Position numbers and translations under genes: made by a program
The notes under the pieces: model-generated
Told to the model about the DNA's origin: nothing
Database searches by the model: none
Seen by the model: only the letters and a program-made list of their open reading frames with translations
Part shown: piece by piece, positions 42,021 through 55,366 of the stretch
Position numbering within the stretch: position 1 is the stretch's first letter
How the letters are laid out: every line of letters begins with the position of its first letter
Source: Callipepla californica brunnescens
Lineage: Eukaryota > Chordata > Aves > Galliformes > Odontophoridae
NCBI GenBank assembly: GCA_023055505.1
Contig: JALIRH010000004.1
Coordinates: forward strand, 11,961,368-12,025,367
Direction: 5' to 3'
DNA length: 64,000 bases

Positions 42021-44274
42021 AGGGTGCCTGGGTGCGGGCTGACCTCTCCGTCGGGGAGCTGCTGCTGGGGTCTCTCCGGCTCCTCTTACTTCCCATTAGC
42101 GCAGATAAATCGGCAAAAAAGTGTGTTTAAAGAAACTGGGTAGAGACCCGACACGGGCATCAGATGGGTTTGTTCCCGGCCCGTCTGCTGACATGCTGGG
42201 GTTCACCCAGCAAATGTGTTAGGCGTTTCAGGGCATTCCTGATGATTTTCCCGATGTCCATCCTACCTGAGTATTACATCCCAAGAGAGAAAATAGGTAC
42301 CAATGGGATTTCATAAATAAATCTTCTTTTCCCACAGGATACGTAAAGTGTCAGTTAAGCAGAACATAGTCCCCTGCCCCCAGAAGAATTTTCGAAGCAA
42401 GCGAGCAAACAGAACCTTCCAAATGCTGTTTGTATTTCTTTGCCTGTTTACTTTTGTCTCTCTGTACACTTGCATCTCCATCCTGTAAACACTTCTGCAA
42501 ACACCTTTTCTTTTTGAGCAACCCAAGCTCAGTGAGGCTGAGCATATGGACAAGGCTGCATGAAAATGCAGAGCTTTATGGGATGGTAGCCCACTCCTAT
42601 ATGGATGTACTTTTATACACCCTAACCACATGCACCCTGTGGCACTGAGGTTTGTCGTGCTGATTAGTTCGTGTCTATATGATCAGGGCCTCACGACACC
42701 TGCTCCCTGCAGCAAGAGTTTTGAGTCATCCCAAGGAAGCCCAATTTTCTCATCCTGGACCACGAGTCATTAATGAACATGAGGACCACCTCACTTCCAG
42801 GTTCCTCCTCCTGCACTAAGTCATGGGTTGACATGAGAAATTCTGTCCTTCCAAACATCTCACAAGCTCACAGTGTTACAGAACCAGTAAAGAATACAAA
42901 GGAGTGCGAGATCCTATTTTTTCCTCTCTACATAATTCTGCACCATTGCGATGTGGCTGCTCCAAAGCAGCTTGCTGCCTGCAGCCCTGGGCCCCACAGC
43001 AGTTGTGCATGTAACTCACTCTGACTGTTGAGCATTCTTTGAGGCACTGAGCACCCAGCACTCGCACAGAGTTTAGGCTGAAATGAATCAGTGAGATGCT
43101 TTGGTCCATTTTGTTGTGCATCTCAATGAACAGAGGCGATTTGATGAGTACTGATGCTGCTGTACTATGAACACTGTACTATTATAGCGTTAATAATATT
43201 CTCCATAATCGTATACAGTGCTTTCTTCATCAAAATGTCAAACTCCTCTTAAGCATAACAAACTGATGTTTGCAACATATTTATTCATTTTGATGGTATT
43301 ATTATTCCTTTGTGAGGATCAAAAATTGAGGTAGTAAAGGAGATTCAAATTTCACATCAGATCAGATAGAAATGAAACACTTAACTCATTTGTTTTTAGG
43401 AATTGCCTTTCTTGGGATAACAATCTTTCCATCTAATCTGTTTGTCCAAGTTCCTCTGCAGTCAGTGACTGAGGTGAATGCCTCCACGTGCTTATCTGGG
43501 CTGGGTAGCACCAACCTATCTCCAAACAGCTGTTTAAGAGATATGGGTTAAATTATCTCTGGAAGTGCTTATTTCTTTATTGACACTGGGAAAAAACCCA
43601 CAGTGATTAGCCCAGATTTAGTATTTTATTTTTTGTGAGAGCTAATTAATCTCACTGTTCAGCGTATTCTGCTGTAAAGTGACTTTCATATCAGTTCTCA
43701 TATAAATCACTGAACATTATCATTTATGGGCATCTTTTTGCCAAAGTTCGATAGAAAGACACGTCTTTGCAAGGTGCTGAAAATGTATTTGCAGAGACAC
43801 GTGACAAATCACACCGTCACTTCCAGTGCTAGGCCTGCTCCCTGTATGAACAGAGCCACCAACAAGGAAACCTGGCAGTGTGGGACTTCTGCTTTTATGG
43901 GGATAAGAAAAAAGTAAAGGAGGAAAGTCTTGTAGAATAAAAATACCTCCTGACTAAATACTACTCAACGGCAAAAGCATTTTCACCTGTTGTAATTAAT
44001 CATTTATTTCCACTGCGCTTTTCAGTGGGCCTATGTAATTTCTGCAGAACAAAACCTTCAGCTTTTGTGATACTAAAGCTGAACCAAATAAGATTTGGAA
44101 GATCACAACTGCTATGTTTTAAAAGTCAAACATCCAGCGATCCTGGAGCATGCCAAAAAATAGGAGTGTTTGTGCCTTAGTAGGCAAGTAATGTCACTGG
44201 GACCAAGTGAGGTAAACTGAAGGAAGGTTGCTACATGATGATCAGAATTTGGGTGTGGAGCCACTCCTGAGCAG

Positions 44275-44440
44275 ATGATGATCACCCCACCTCACCACAA
44301 CCTCTGTTCAGGCAGATGTAATCAGGTCTCCCTGAGCCTTCACTTCTCCAGACTGAACTATCCCATTTCCTTCAGCTGCTCTCTTGTGCTCCAGACCTTT
44401 CCAGTTTTGTTGCCTTTCTCTGTACATGTTCCAGAGTGTG
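44275..44440 (-). mobile_element. CR1 LINE fragment, inverted
   Basis: Plus-strand text reads CTGAGCCTTCACTTCTCCAG, then CAGCTGCTCTCTTGTGCTCC and TTGTTGCCTTTCTCTG, the inverted CR1 3' region. Short and diverged. Confidence 0.7.
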
Positions 44441-47400
44441 TATATATGTCATTGTAGAAAAGGAAAATGGTATGGGAATTTTAAGGTGTTTTACTTCCTT
44501 TGAGGTATCTTTGGGATACCTCCATAGATTTAGGAGGAGGCATCACATGATTGTGATTAGGTATTACTTCTGAGTAGAGATTTGTGAGTCTTTCCCCTTT
44601 TTCTCTGAAGGCAGAAGCTGAAGAACTTCAGTGGCTGAGAGAACTCCAGAGTGAAATGGAGATTTCCAGCTCATTCCTTTGCTTCTGAGCTCTGCTGCAA
44701 CCTCTCTGTGCCACCCTGCAGTGGCAGCAAGCAGACAATCCTCACTTGCCCTAATGCAGACAGTGGACATCGTAGCCAGGTGCTTCCCCCTGCCTCTGGT
44801 AGGGACAGCAGGAGTAGACACAGCATGCTGTGACATGCAGGCATTTGAGCAGAGGGCTGTTCTATAAAGAGCCTTATCAGTGCAGCACAAATTAAAAACC
44901 TGCCTAAGAAGAAGGGGTTACTCCACCACGTGTCAAGGCCCGCTCTGCTACCCAGTTGCTTCTGCAACCCAAGAGGCAGAAAGATTTCCCCATGGACTGT
45001 GAATGAGTGCAGAATTAAGATTCCACAGCACCCACTGTGTACACCCACAGGCAGGATGCCTGACAAGTGGAGGCTCTCGCCATACTGTGGGTATAGCAGG
45101 CCCTGTTGAGTTAGCAGGATCTAAATACATTGAATACTGGCAGATTTTCAAATAATCAACTTCTGGAACTGCTCTGCTGAAGTGTTCACTGCATGGGAGA
45201 GGTTCTTGCTACTGCCAGTGATAGGTACACATGCTATTGCTGGTTCTTTCTAGTAAACACAGCTGGACAATTAATTTCTCACCATTCTGATATTGGATGT
45301 TTTCTTAACAGACAGCGCATTCCTGAGAGTATTATGTAGCTTGGAATTGACTTGAAGATTCCATGATCAAATGATATCTTCTGATTAAGTCTACCCTAAA
45401 GCTTACCTAAGTCCTGTCAGTATCAAATGGCCCAGAAGCATTTTTTCGTCACTGCAAGCAGTTATTTCATACTTTGAATGTACTCGAGCCACCCATCTTT
45501 TCCATGCACAACAAAATCCTTTGGAATTTTGGAACTTATTAAAGCCTTATTGATTTTCTAGGTATTTTACTTCACCTTATTTCCAGTGAATCAATAGAAG
45601 TTGGAAAAGCTGAGGCACATAAACGTCTAATCTAATTGAAATATTTCAATACCCAAGGTAAGTATAATCTTGCATCCTCATGGAGGCTGAGGTCCACTGC
45701 TGGAAGAGTAATAGATGCTAAAAGAAGATAAAAATAAAAAAGGGAACAAATTTGCTTCCAAAGTGATGCTTCAAAATCACAAGGGTATGAAGAGTACATG
45801 GTCAAAGTGGTTCTGCTCAAATACATGCTAAATCCTACAGAGGCAGAATTAATCAGGTGATCTTATTCAGTCCTACTCAGTGCTATTTGCTAAGAAATCA
45901 GTCCTAAAGAGCACAGTAGGAAACTGGGATGTGCAAGAGCTTCAGCAACAAGCCTGCTGTGGGCACAATAACCAAACCTGGCTGCAGAGCAATTTTGCTG
46001 AGTTATACTGGGGATACATTTGTCCCATGTAGGAATAAAGACATTTCACAGGAGATGAAAAATCATTGTCTTTATTAACAAGGACATTGAATCAGGGATT
46101 TCTAATTGATCGTGTTTTGGCAGTTAGAAGTAAGAAAGGGAGGGAATAAATGAGGTTTAGTTGTGTTTGTCTGTTGTGAAGCATTCCTGTTCCAGGATGA
46201 TGACCCCATGAACCGAGTTGTAGAGCCAGTGGAACAAACCTAGAGCGCATCTACCAGGGAGAAACTGCATTTTCTTACACGTTGGCAGGTCAGGTTGTTT
46301 GTTAGACTCACACTTATGCTTTCTGAAGGATGATGTGAGAGATTTGAACTGGTGCAAAGTAAGACACATTCTCTATATGCTAGACTAATGTTAAATCACT
46401 GTTATTTTCTGCTCCGAGCCTGTAAGGTTTCCAAGTCTTCTCTGTTTCAGTTTTCTTGCTGCCTTTTATTTCATTTTGTGCTCTGCTGCTTATCGTTCCT
46501 AGAAATTGCTAGTCACCGACAGGAATGGATAAGCACAGAGCTGTAAATGATTAGTGAATGTTGGTGAACATAGTGTCAAAGTTTCAATTCAGGGCACAGG
46601 TGGGAGGTTTGTATAATGCTTATTCACCATCTATCATCACTTTTGATTATTATGATATTGCAGGAAGGACTCTTACTGAAACGATTAAGCCCTTCCTGAA
46701 CCAGTTCAGAATGAATGCAAATTAAAAAAAAATAAAAATGTTTAAGATTTCCTGATGGCATCTTCTATGACTGTTCAGAATATTTTGCATGCAGACATAT
46801 CCTCAGCTTCTGCAAAGCAAAGTGATTCAATCAGCAGTTGCATTGCTTTCAATGCAGCCTGTATTTTGTGCCTAGAAGTAAGGAGGGATATCTTAGGAAG
46901 GAGTAATAAAACTTCTGCAAAACCCGCTTAGTAGACGGAGTTACTTCCCTTGGATTTTTTAAAGTGTGATGGTATCTTCTCTCCCCTCAGTATAGCTGAC
47001 ATACTCACACAGAAAAGTTGGAGGGTGGAATTTCTCAAGAGGAGAGGGGTGAAGACTATTAGTAACTGATATTCCACTCAGACATCACAGGAAATAGTTT
47101 TCTGATGAAATCCCACTGTTGTGGGGTAGCTGCATGATTTGCCATGGATCTGAAAATTGAGTTTATGGTAAGTAACTTTATCTAATTTTCCTTATTTCAG
47201 CCTCTTGGAATTGCTACCATGAAACATGGCTGAGGGACATTTGGGGTCAAGAATTGAAGGGCAAAGGTTACTGAAGCATCCTGCCAATGCAGCTGAAGCT
47301 TTCTGTTATTTGACAAAGCAGAAGTAACACAGGGTCTAAAAGAATGGTATTCAAATAGCTAGTCCATCCAAAACACTGCATTTGGATTGATCCTAATCAG

Positions 47401-48079
47401 CCATAATTTCCTAGTTTAATGGCCAATTAAAAGGCCATTTGAAAGTAAGAGAAGCAGAACAAATCTTCATTGAAAAAGCCTGACTTACTTCAGAAAGTAA
47501 GTCAAGTTTACTTAAGTTTTACACATCTGACTAGTGAGAGAGCTAGTAGGTAATTCAAGTTCCAATGGTAGCTCAGATTCATCAAATAACTTGTTATAGT
47601 ATGAGATAAAATCTCGAGCATTGCTGGAAAGTGAAGAAAAATACTTTCATTAAAATAAAGGATTTATCTCTCTAAATATAACAGCAAATATTAAATGGAA
47701 TGTGAAATCCACCATTACCTGTTTGTTGTGTATATTACTTACCTTGACCTGATTAAAGTAGTTCCTTAAACATTACTGATCAAAGCAAGAGACAAATTGA
47801 CACTGGTTCTTTCATGGCTGGAGGTACAAAGAAGACCCTTGCACGGTAGGGTTGCCTCAGTTCTTGAAGTGCTCTGTGTGGGCCATCAAGGTTTCATTCA
47901 ACAGCAGAGGCTCCCTGATACCTGTGTATTGCTCTTTATCAGAGGTCTCTGGTAGATAAAGCCTGTAAAACACCAGCTACTGATCTCTGTTACAGTAGGC
48001 TCATTCCACCGAATAGCTCCTGTTGCTGGACAATGACTGCCCTTTATACAGTCTCTTTACTGCTAGGTCGCATCCTGCC

Positions 48080-48500
48080 ATTAGCTTGACTTGGGTTCTG
48101 TTAGGCAGATGTGGCAATGACTGCATAATGCTGTAGAAGGAATTAGCCAATGCTAATGAAATAATGAGCGGCAGAACTATACATGGAGCCTAAACAGTGC
48201 TTCCTATTTGTGGCTCCAATGTCAGAATTGGTATCCCATGCTTAAAAGGCAGCCATCTCCCAATCTAGTTTTTCCCTAACACACACAAGTAATGGTGACA
48301 ATCCTTTCCACCATCATGGCAATTAGGCATGGTGTAAAAACTCACTGATTAATCACTCCCTCCATGCATTAACTTACATTTCCTTTAGAGTGGCATGTTA
48401 ACTCTTGATTTCCCAAGTAAGCCAGCGATGGACTTATCATCTACAACTTTTGCCAATAATTTACGCCCTTGCTGCCCAAGTTCTGTCTTTAGGATGGTAA
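48080..48500. promoter_or_regulatory. Candidate conserved non-coding block
   Basis: Repeat-free, complex sequence with many TAAT/ATTA cores (for example AATTAGCCAATGCTAATGAA and CACTGATTAATCACTCC). Called by appearance, no alignment. Confidence 0.3.
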
Positions 48501-49039
48501 GATTTCTCACTTATCATATCTATTAACTGCTTTGCGCTGGAACAGATCTTATTATTTGGTTAATACAGTGGTTCCTCATGGGTAGCTTGTATTTCAGTCT
48601 GATTTCAGCATATAGTACTGATCAATCAGTTCGTGTTCAGAACAGTGCTGCTGATATTGTGTTAAGAAAAGGAGATAAGGCCCGATTCTGCCTTCCATGA
48701 AAAAAAAATCATTTACTTCAATAAGATCTAACTCAGATATTTAGTAACAATTAGTAGTATGCCATTAGAGCAGCAAATAATACATATGATTTTGGCCTAT
48801 AAAGTCCTCATAAGAATGAAGGCTCCTTTTACCTCACTTTTTATGTGCACTCACAAATTAGCAACCATGCAACGTTTTGCTTCCTAGCACAACAATGCTG
48901 AGGCAGTAAGTGGATTTTATCATCTCCCAGTCCGTACATTTATTCCTAGAGAGTTTTACTCGTGTTACATACGTGAACGTGCATGGCTACAGCTTTTCCA
49001 ACTTTAGATCAATGAGCCACGCAGCAAATAGCACCGACT

Positions 49040-49560
49040 TGGCAGGTCCTCTGCATTCATCTGAATGAAATGAAAGGGAGCTCAGTTCTTGGCTCCAGTT
49101 TTCTGTCACTCCATTGTCATTCAACAAAACCGACCAAAGAGACAAGCGATCAATCCATAAACTCGTGAAGCCTCGGTCTCCAGCTGTCATCGGCTTTGAG
49201 CTCTCTCCACTGATCTTATCTGTTGTGGAGTGATTGAAAGTAATTTGTTTTGGTTGAAAGTTATTTGTTTTGGAGAGTAATTAGATTATCTCTTGGGGGG
49301 CTTCCTACCTGGTGACCCAGTGTTTCTCCTTGGCTTGCTGCTCATTAACATCAATTACCATAGAGACTCTCTTCAAAGGAAGGCTTGCACTGCCCAGGGT
49401 AGGGAACCTATTAAGGAATATGCTTCTCATTCCTGCTAGGAGATAATAAACCTTCTGATGTCAAACAATTATTTGTGGGTCAGACACAAACGATCCCGCT
49501 GGGGCTTAAGCCTTTCATTTGCCATCCAGTATGAAATGCGTAGCAATTAGGAAATGAGCT
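49040..49560. promoter_or_regulatory. Candidate conserved enhancer with a 20-bp tandem duplication
   Basis: Contains AGTAATTAGATTATC, CTCATTAACATCAATTACCA and AACAATTATTTGTGGG, dense homeodomain and SOX-type cores with no transposon signature. Two adjacent 20-bp units (49234-49253 and 49254-49273) differ at one base. Probably part of the FGF cluster's distal control; inferred. Confidence 0.35.
49234..49273 (+). repeat. Two-copy 20-bp tandem duplication
   Basis: TTGAAAGTAATTTGTTTTGG is followed at once by the same unit with T for A at position 9. Outside any recognised repeat. Confidence 0.9.
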
Positions 49561-52429
49561 AGATCTTTTTATAACAGTGTGTATATATCAATGTGAATAT
49601 AGCAGCCACAAACAAATCCCCGTGTACTATTTGCAAGCATTTACTGGAGCTGCTAAAGCTGCATGTTAGGCAGGGTGGGCCAGTAGGCAGTGGGCTGCTC
49701 TGGGAAAATACAAGCAGACACCCTCCATCACAGAGGTATAGGAACAGCAAGCAGAATAAACCCCTGTAGGGGAAACTGCAGAAAGGCTCAAAAGTTCATG
49801 CATTGACTCTTTGCCCCAGTATCAACTCTTTAACTGAGACTATTAATATAGTTACCTGTATGACACAACACTGATAAGCATCATAATAACACTAGTAACT
49901 GTCTTTTTCTGTAATCATTAGAGCTTTAAAAGAGTCGTTGCCCCACTGTGGCATTTAATGGTTGTGATTACACTGTTACTACTGTGTGATCCCGCAGGAT
50001 AGTACAAAATAAACTAGAAATACAACGACCCACCTTGTGAACTACACGTCTTTTTCAGACGCAGCAAATCTGAACAAGAGTTCATGCCAGTTGTTTGTTA
50101 AATTACTTATGTTCAGTCAAAATTTTCCCCTTGCTCCATCTGATCTTTGTGTTGCATGGGCAGCAGAGAGATGTCTGAGCAGAAGCAGCCTTTAAAGGCA
50201 AGGTTGGGGTGCGGGGGCCTCCCTGGCCTCCACAGGGCCCCCAGTATCATTGAAAGCACACATGGGTCTGACCATGGGGAAGCTGGGGGCAAGCGATGAG
50301 AACGTCCTCGTTCTGCAGCTGCCAAGGACTCCCTGCAGCTGTCCTGGTCCAGAGGGAGAGATGTGCTTTGGAGGAGTCAGGCTGCAAAGGAGGCACCCAT
50401 AGTGCTGTCTGTCACCAACACGTACCCTGTTAGGTGGTGCTTGCTCTTACATTTTAAATATGTGGCACAAGTCCTTTAACATCTGTTTTCTCAAGAGCTG
50501 CTAATACTAACATCTGAATTAAATAGCTGTTGTTTTTTTTCTCATTTGTCTTGTTTCAGTAACTACATTATTGTATTTGAGAGCAATTGTTTTATGCATG
50601 CCAAGAAAGAATAAAGAAGACCTTTGATGAATACAGTGAGCAGCATGTAAATGTGATGAAGGAATGCAGAGGCAAATGAATGACCTTTCTGAAACAGAAT
50701 TTCTCCCCACACCACTATTTTTGCCCACATTAAATTCAGTTAATGCATTTACTTTTTCCTGCTGCTCATGTTATAACGGAATCCTCAGTGCTTCCTTTTC
50801 CTAGTAAAATGCACCTTGTCCAAACTCTTTGCAGTGTTCCTCAAATGGGCTTCTGTGGGCCAACCAGTGAACCAGCCATCTGCTTGCATGGAACAAAACA
50901 TTTCCCAGAGCTCTCCCAGTGTGCTTTGAACGTCAGCATTTCGTCAGATCATGTCTATGTGAATTTTATATTATGCTAAGCTATGGATGCTCATCAGTCA
51001 CTTCAAGTCCTAGAGTTTTTCTCTTTGAAATGAATACTAGTGGCAATCCTAGTTTTGTGCTTGGAAGTGCTGGCTACTGCTTTATCGTGGTTTTGGCTGG
51101 GATAATTTTATTTGTAGAGGCTTGCATGATGCTGTAGTTTGGAGTTTTGATGAAAGTAATGTCGATAGAACACTGACATTTCAGTCATTGCAGAGCAGTT
51201 CTTACATGGAACCAAGGACTTTCCTTCTTTCCTGGGGCTGTCTAAACATTGGTCTGCTGATAGGAAGTAGCGAATGAATTCCTTGTTTTGCTTTGCTCAT
51301 TCAAGCAGCTCTAGCTTTATTTACCAAACTGTATTTATCCCAACATGCAAGTTCTAGCACTTTTGCATTTCCAGTTCTCTGCCCCATCCTACCCAGGGAG
51401 AGTGAGAGAGCGACTGCGTGGTGCTGAGCTGCTGCTGGGTAAAACCACAAGTTTGTATGAGCAGCCAGCTGAGCAATTCATTGAAGGTTCACTCATGAAA
51501 GTCATTACCTGTTTGTGGGCAATTTACAAATTCACATTTGTCACTGCCATGCCAAATCCAGCCGTCCCAAGCCAAGAAGTGATTTCTTGATGCTCTAGAA
51601 AGCAAAGTAACCAAATTACAAAATGCCAGATGCTCTTGTGAAAGGTTTATCAGCTCATGTTTCCCCTTATCTTGAGACAAGTGCACTGGCCTTTTTCCAG
51701 CGTTTCCAGTGCATGGCCACAGATTTTGGCCATGTACCTCTCAATGGCTTTTCTCAGCCTGCCATTTCCCACTTCATGCTGCTGTGTAATCCTATTCAAT
51801 CACCATACAAACAGCAGGGCCATGAGGGATGCTGGGGACATGAGCAATGCGTCACAGGAGGAAAGAAATGATGGGCATCCTCTTTATTTCACTGACACAG
51901 AGACCTTGTGCTGGTTGGATCCCCATCCATTAAAGAGATGTTACGGGATAGTGATTACAGGGAACGCTCAGCTGGTTTTGCTTTGAAATACAGAAAGGTG
52001 GTGTTCAGGTAATGGTTTTGACTGCTAGCCCTTTTGATGTCTGCAGGCTTTACACTTACACATCTGGAAGCCTGCACACCTAGCTATAAACAAGCACTGC
52101 AACCCTGTTTCACAGCTGGCTTTACAAAAGAGCAGCAGGACACACGCTGCTTACAAATGCCACTCTTTTCTTTTCTCTGAGCTAGCTTGAAATTGTATGT
52201 TGTTAGCTTGTGACTTGCTTTGGTGATTGTTCATTCATTTTCCTTTATGCACCTTCAAAGAACACACCACCTGTCACCACACTTTGCCACAGTGCAGCAA
52301 GGCTTTGCTGCAGAGATGGGTGCCCTATGAGAGGGGACATCCCACAAACCAAGGGAGCCAGCTGGGCATGAGTCTCACTGATTGCACTGTTTAATTGTAT
52401 TTAATGACATTCTATGTGGAGGTTCATCT

Positions 52430-52690
52430 TCAGTGCATACAAGTGACAAAAAAACATTATCATTCAAAAAATTCTTTATGGTTTATGGAAAACATCTTTG
52501 TGTCACAGCTCAAAACCAATGAGCATGCTCTTACCCATAAATGACATTTACCATTGCTGCTTTTTGACAGATTTGGCAAAAATGCCACATGAGATGCTGT
52601 TCGATTTGGAGAGCTGGCCCTGTCTCACCAAATGAGTGCTGCATTGGTTACCTTCCTAGTGCCATCTGCCTACCTCATGAATAAGTAGGT
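52430..52690. promoter_or_regulatory. Candidate conserved non-coding block
   Basis: Includes AAACATTATCATTCAAAAAA, CCATAAATGACATTTACCAT and ACCTCATGAATAAGTAGG. Complex and repeat-free, called by appearance only. Confidence 0.25.
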
Positions 52691-53789
52691 TTTAAAGTTT
52701 GCAATTGCAATGTTAAACATAAGATTTTTCCATTTAGTATATAATGAGGCCAAAGACATTCCAAATTTATATAATTTCCCCACTTTCCCTTCAAGCTGTG
52801 AGGGATTGCATATATCCAAAACCGTGGTGTTTACCTTCCTTCAAATAGTTTGTTGTAACTCAAAGAGTATGTCAGGATGGAAATGGAAAGAAGAAACAAC
52901 AGATGGACACTTACAAAAATTAAGCTATTTATTTACAGAGCTTCAAGAGCTGGCAAAACGTATAGTAACACTTCATCAGTTCTTCTCTCTGTGGTGGTGA
53001 AGTTGATGAAAAAATGCCATCTGAGCAATGCTATAACTATGTAGGTGTCCATCCATTGCTTTTGCTTTTGATAAACACATAAATGAAGGGATCTCCAGTA
53101 TTACTCCCTAATTTGTAAGCAGTGCTCGAAAGGACAACAAGAAAGCACCATCTTAGGCAAGATATATTTTCAACCAGGCAGTTCCCATCCATATACACAG
53201 TCTTTCCCTATTCTTCCCAGGAATGCATTCCTGCTGAACTGTAGTGAAATCACTTATTTTCAGTGTGCACTGCCAGTTTGCAGCCTGTACCATGACACAG
53301 CACTCCTCCTGCTTTGTTTTGGCCTCTACTTTTTCTGAGCTGACATTTAACAACACTGCATTAATGCCTGACTAATACTAGACTCTTTGTAAAGTTAGCT
53401 GAAGTTGCAGATTTTAGGCAAAGTAAGAGTGGAGTGCAGGCTAACCCTAGAAAGAAGTTCCCCACTTCCTTTGGGGTGTATAGCTTGTTTTGTCACAGTT
53501 GACATTGTGCCATTGAAGTTTTGGGCACAGCTGTGCCTGGGCCGCCTCAGCCCCACAAAGGCTGGGAACGGTTACTTCATTAGCACAGCTGGGCCTTGTT
53601 AGGAACAGCCCAGCCCTGACAGCTACCTCAAAAGCATTGGGCTTGGCTCATTCAGACAAGGTTGTCTCTATGCTTGTCTCACTGCAAGTCTGGATGGCTG
53701 TAGAAGTCATCTCCCTGTGCAGGATGTGGTGGTAGAGGTGGGATGAAGGGTGCAGGATGTGCAATGAAGAATGAAGCCCTAGTCTAAGG

Positions 53790-53872
53790 TAGGGGGAAGG
53801 ATCTGGGGTTGGCTTGGGAGCTGGACTCTGTGATCCTCATGGATCCCTTCTAACTCGGGATATTCTGTGAAT
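53790..53872 (+). mobile_element. CR1 3' tail remnant
   Basis: TTGGACTCTGTGATCCTCAT-like text and CTTCTAACTCGGGATATTCT match the CR1 end segment (TTGGACTCGATGATCC ... GATATTCTATGA) after removal of the body. Very short. Confidence 0.55.
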
Positions 53873-54532
53873 TTTCCCTAGTTTGGTAGGGAATCAACTT
53901 TAGTAGACCTAAATCAGAGCTGTAGCATGAGGTTTACTACAAGTAGAAAGTATAATACTGCGTGGTTGTTCCTTCATCAGTGTGAGCACATCTTTAACCT
54001 AACAGCAAATGCTCTTTTAAAGCTATCTCAGTGAAAAGTTTTTCACAACAAACAACCAACTGTCCCAGAGGAGCTGCTTTTGCTAATGGAAGCGTATGGG
54101 TGTTAGCTGGATAGGTGAGCTAAATAGTGAGTGTTTGCTCTCTACTTAGTGAATGTCTATCATAGCCCTGCTAAGTAGCCAGAAACAAATTATGTGTGAA
54201 ACTCAGCATCTCTCTCCCTCTCTCTTGTGACTGTTATTTGCTTATGCAGCTCATATCCTTAATTCAATTATCAGGAATATGCTTATTTTACAAATTATAA
54301 CCTTGTAATCTCCTTAGCAGTGGAAAAAGGGAAATTCCTACCACAAGCTATTATTTGTTGCATATCATTTTATTTCAGAAATTGTTGTGGATCTCTACTT
54401 ATTAAAACAAGGTCTTACTGATTATTTCCATTAACATGAGTAGGTTTTATTTGCAGAAAACAGATGGGAAAGTCACAGGAGTATTTTGAAACTGTGTTTC
54501 TGAACTGCCTTCTATGGTATCTCTTTTATTTG

Positions 54533-54546
54533 GGGGGGGGGGGGGG
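54533..54546 (+). repeat. Poly-G run
   Basis: About 14 consecutive G after a TTT. Prone to length error and polymorphism. Confidence 0.8.
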
Positions 54547-54865
54547 TGTTTTTATAGGCTATAAAATAAATTAACACTGACTGTTTATTTTGTTTAACAG
54601 AACAACTGCAGGGATTCCTCCCTAGTATTACTGTTTTGGACTAAATTGTTATCAGTGTATCAGTTAACTTTCTCAAAACTGAGTAGGTGCTGATAGTTAG
54701 CAGGGATACATTTATGAATATGTGTATGTATGTGTTCATATAAATATATATGTACACACATGCATGTATACACTGCTGTGTGAATGTATTCTGTGGTGCT
54801 GCAGATGTTTTTTTTTGTATTTATTTTACACAGCTTATAAGGAAGCCATGCATACTTCTGCCTAA

Positions 54866-55366
54866 AATCATAGAATCATTAAAGTTGGAAAGGCTGCTAA
54901 GATCATCCAGTCTAACTGTGAACCGTGCCTTCAACTGCTCTGTACCACGTCATTCTGTGTGACATCTATCCAGTTCTTGAACACCTCCTAGGTCAGTGAC
55001 TCCACCAACCCCATGGGCAGCCTGTTCCATTGCATCACCAGTCTTTCTGAGAGGAAATTCTTCCACGTATTCAACCTGAACCAACTTGAGGTCATTTCCT
55101 TTAATCTTATCACAGTTACCTGGGAGAAGAGGCTGACCCCCAGCTTGCTACAACCTCCTTTCAGATCAGTGTAGAGAGTGATAAAGTCTCCCCTGAGCCT
55201 TCTCTTCTCCAGATTGAGCAATCCCAGTTCCCTCAGCTGCTCCCCATCAAACATTCTCCAGAACCTTCACAGATTTGTTGCCCTTCTCTGGCCATGCACC
55301 AGCACCTTGATGTCCTTCTTGTAATGATGGGCCCAAAACCGAACATGACACTTGAGGTCTGGATGT
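54866..55366 (-). mobile_element. CR1 LINE 3' fragment, inverted, best preserved copy
   Basis: Plus strand starts ATCATAGAATCATTAAAGTT and runs through AACACCTCCTAGGTCAGTGA, CAGCCTGTTCCATTGCATCA, CTCCAGATTGAGCAATCCC and GGCCCAAAACCGAACATG, the full order of an inverted CR1 3' end. The minus strand still has an open frame of about 88 codons (54988-55254) with CR1-like [16 protein letters not shown] and WNRLP motifs. It is a truncated, inactive LINE. Confidence 0.9.

Noticed and set aside
54988..55254. 88-codon minus-strand open frame as a gene
   Set aside because: It is the decayed 3' coding part of a CR1 LINE, flanked by CR1 ends.
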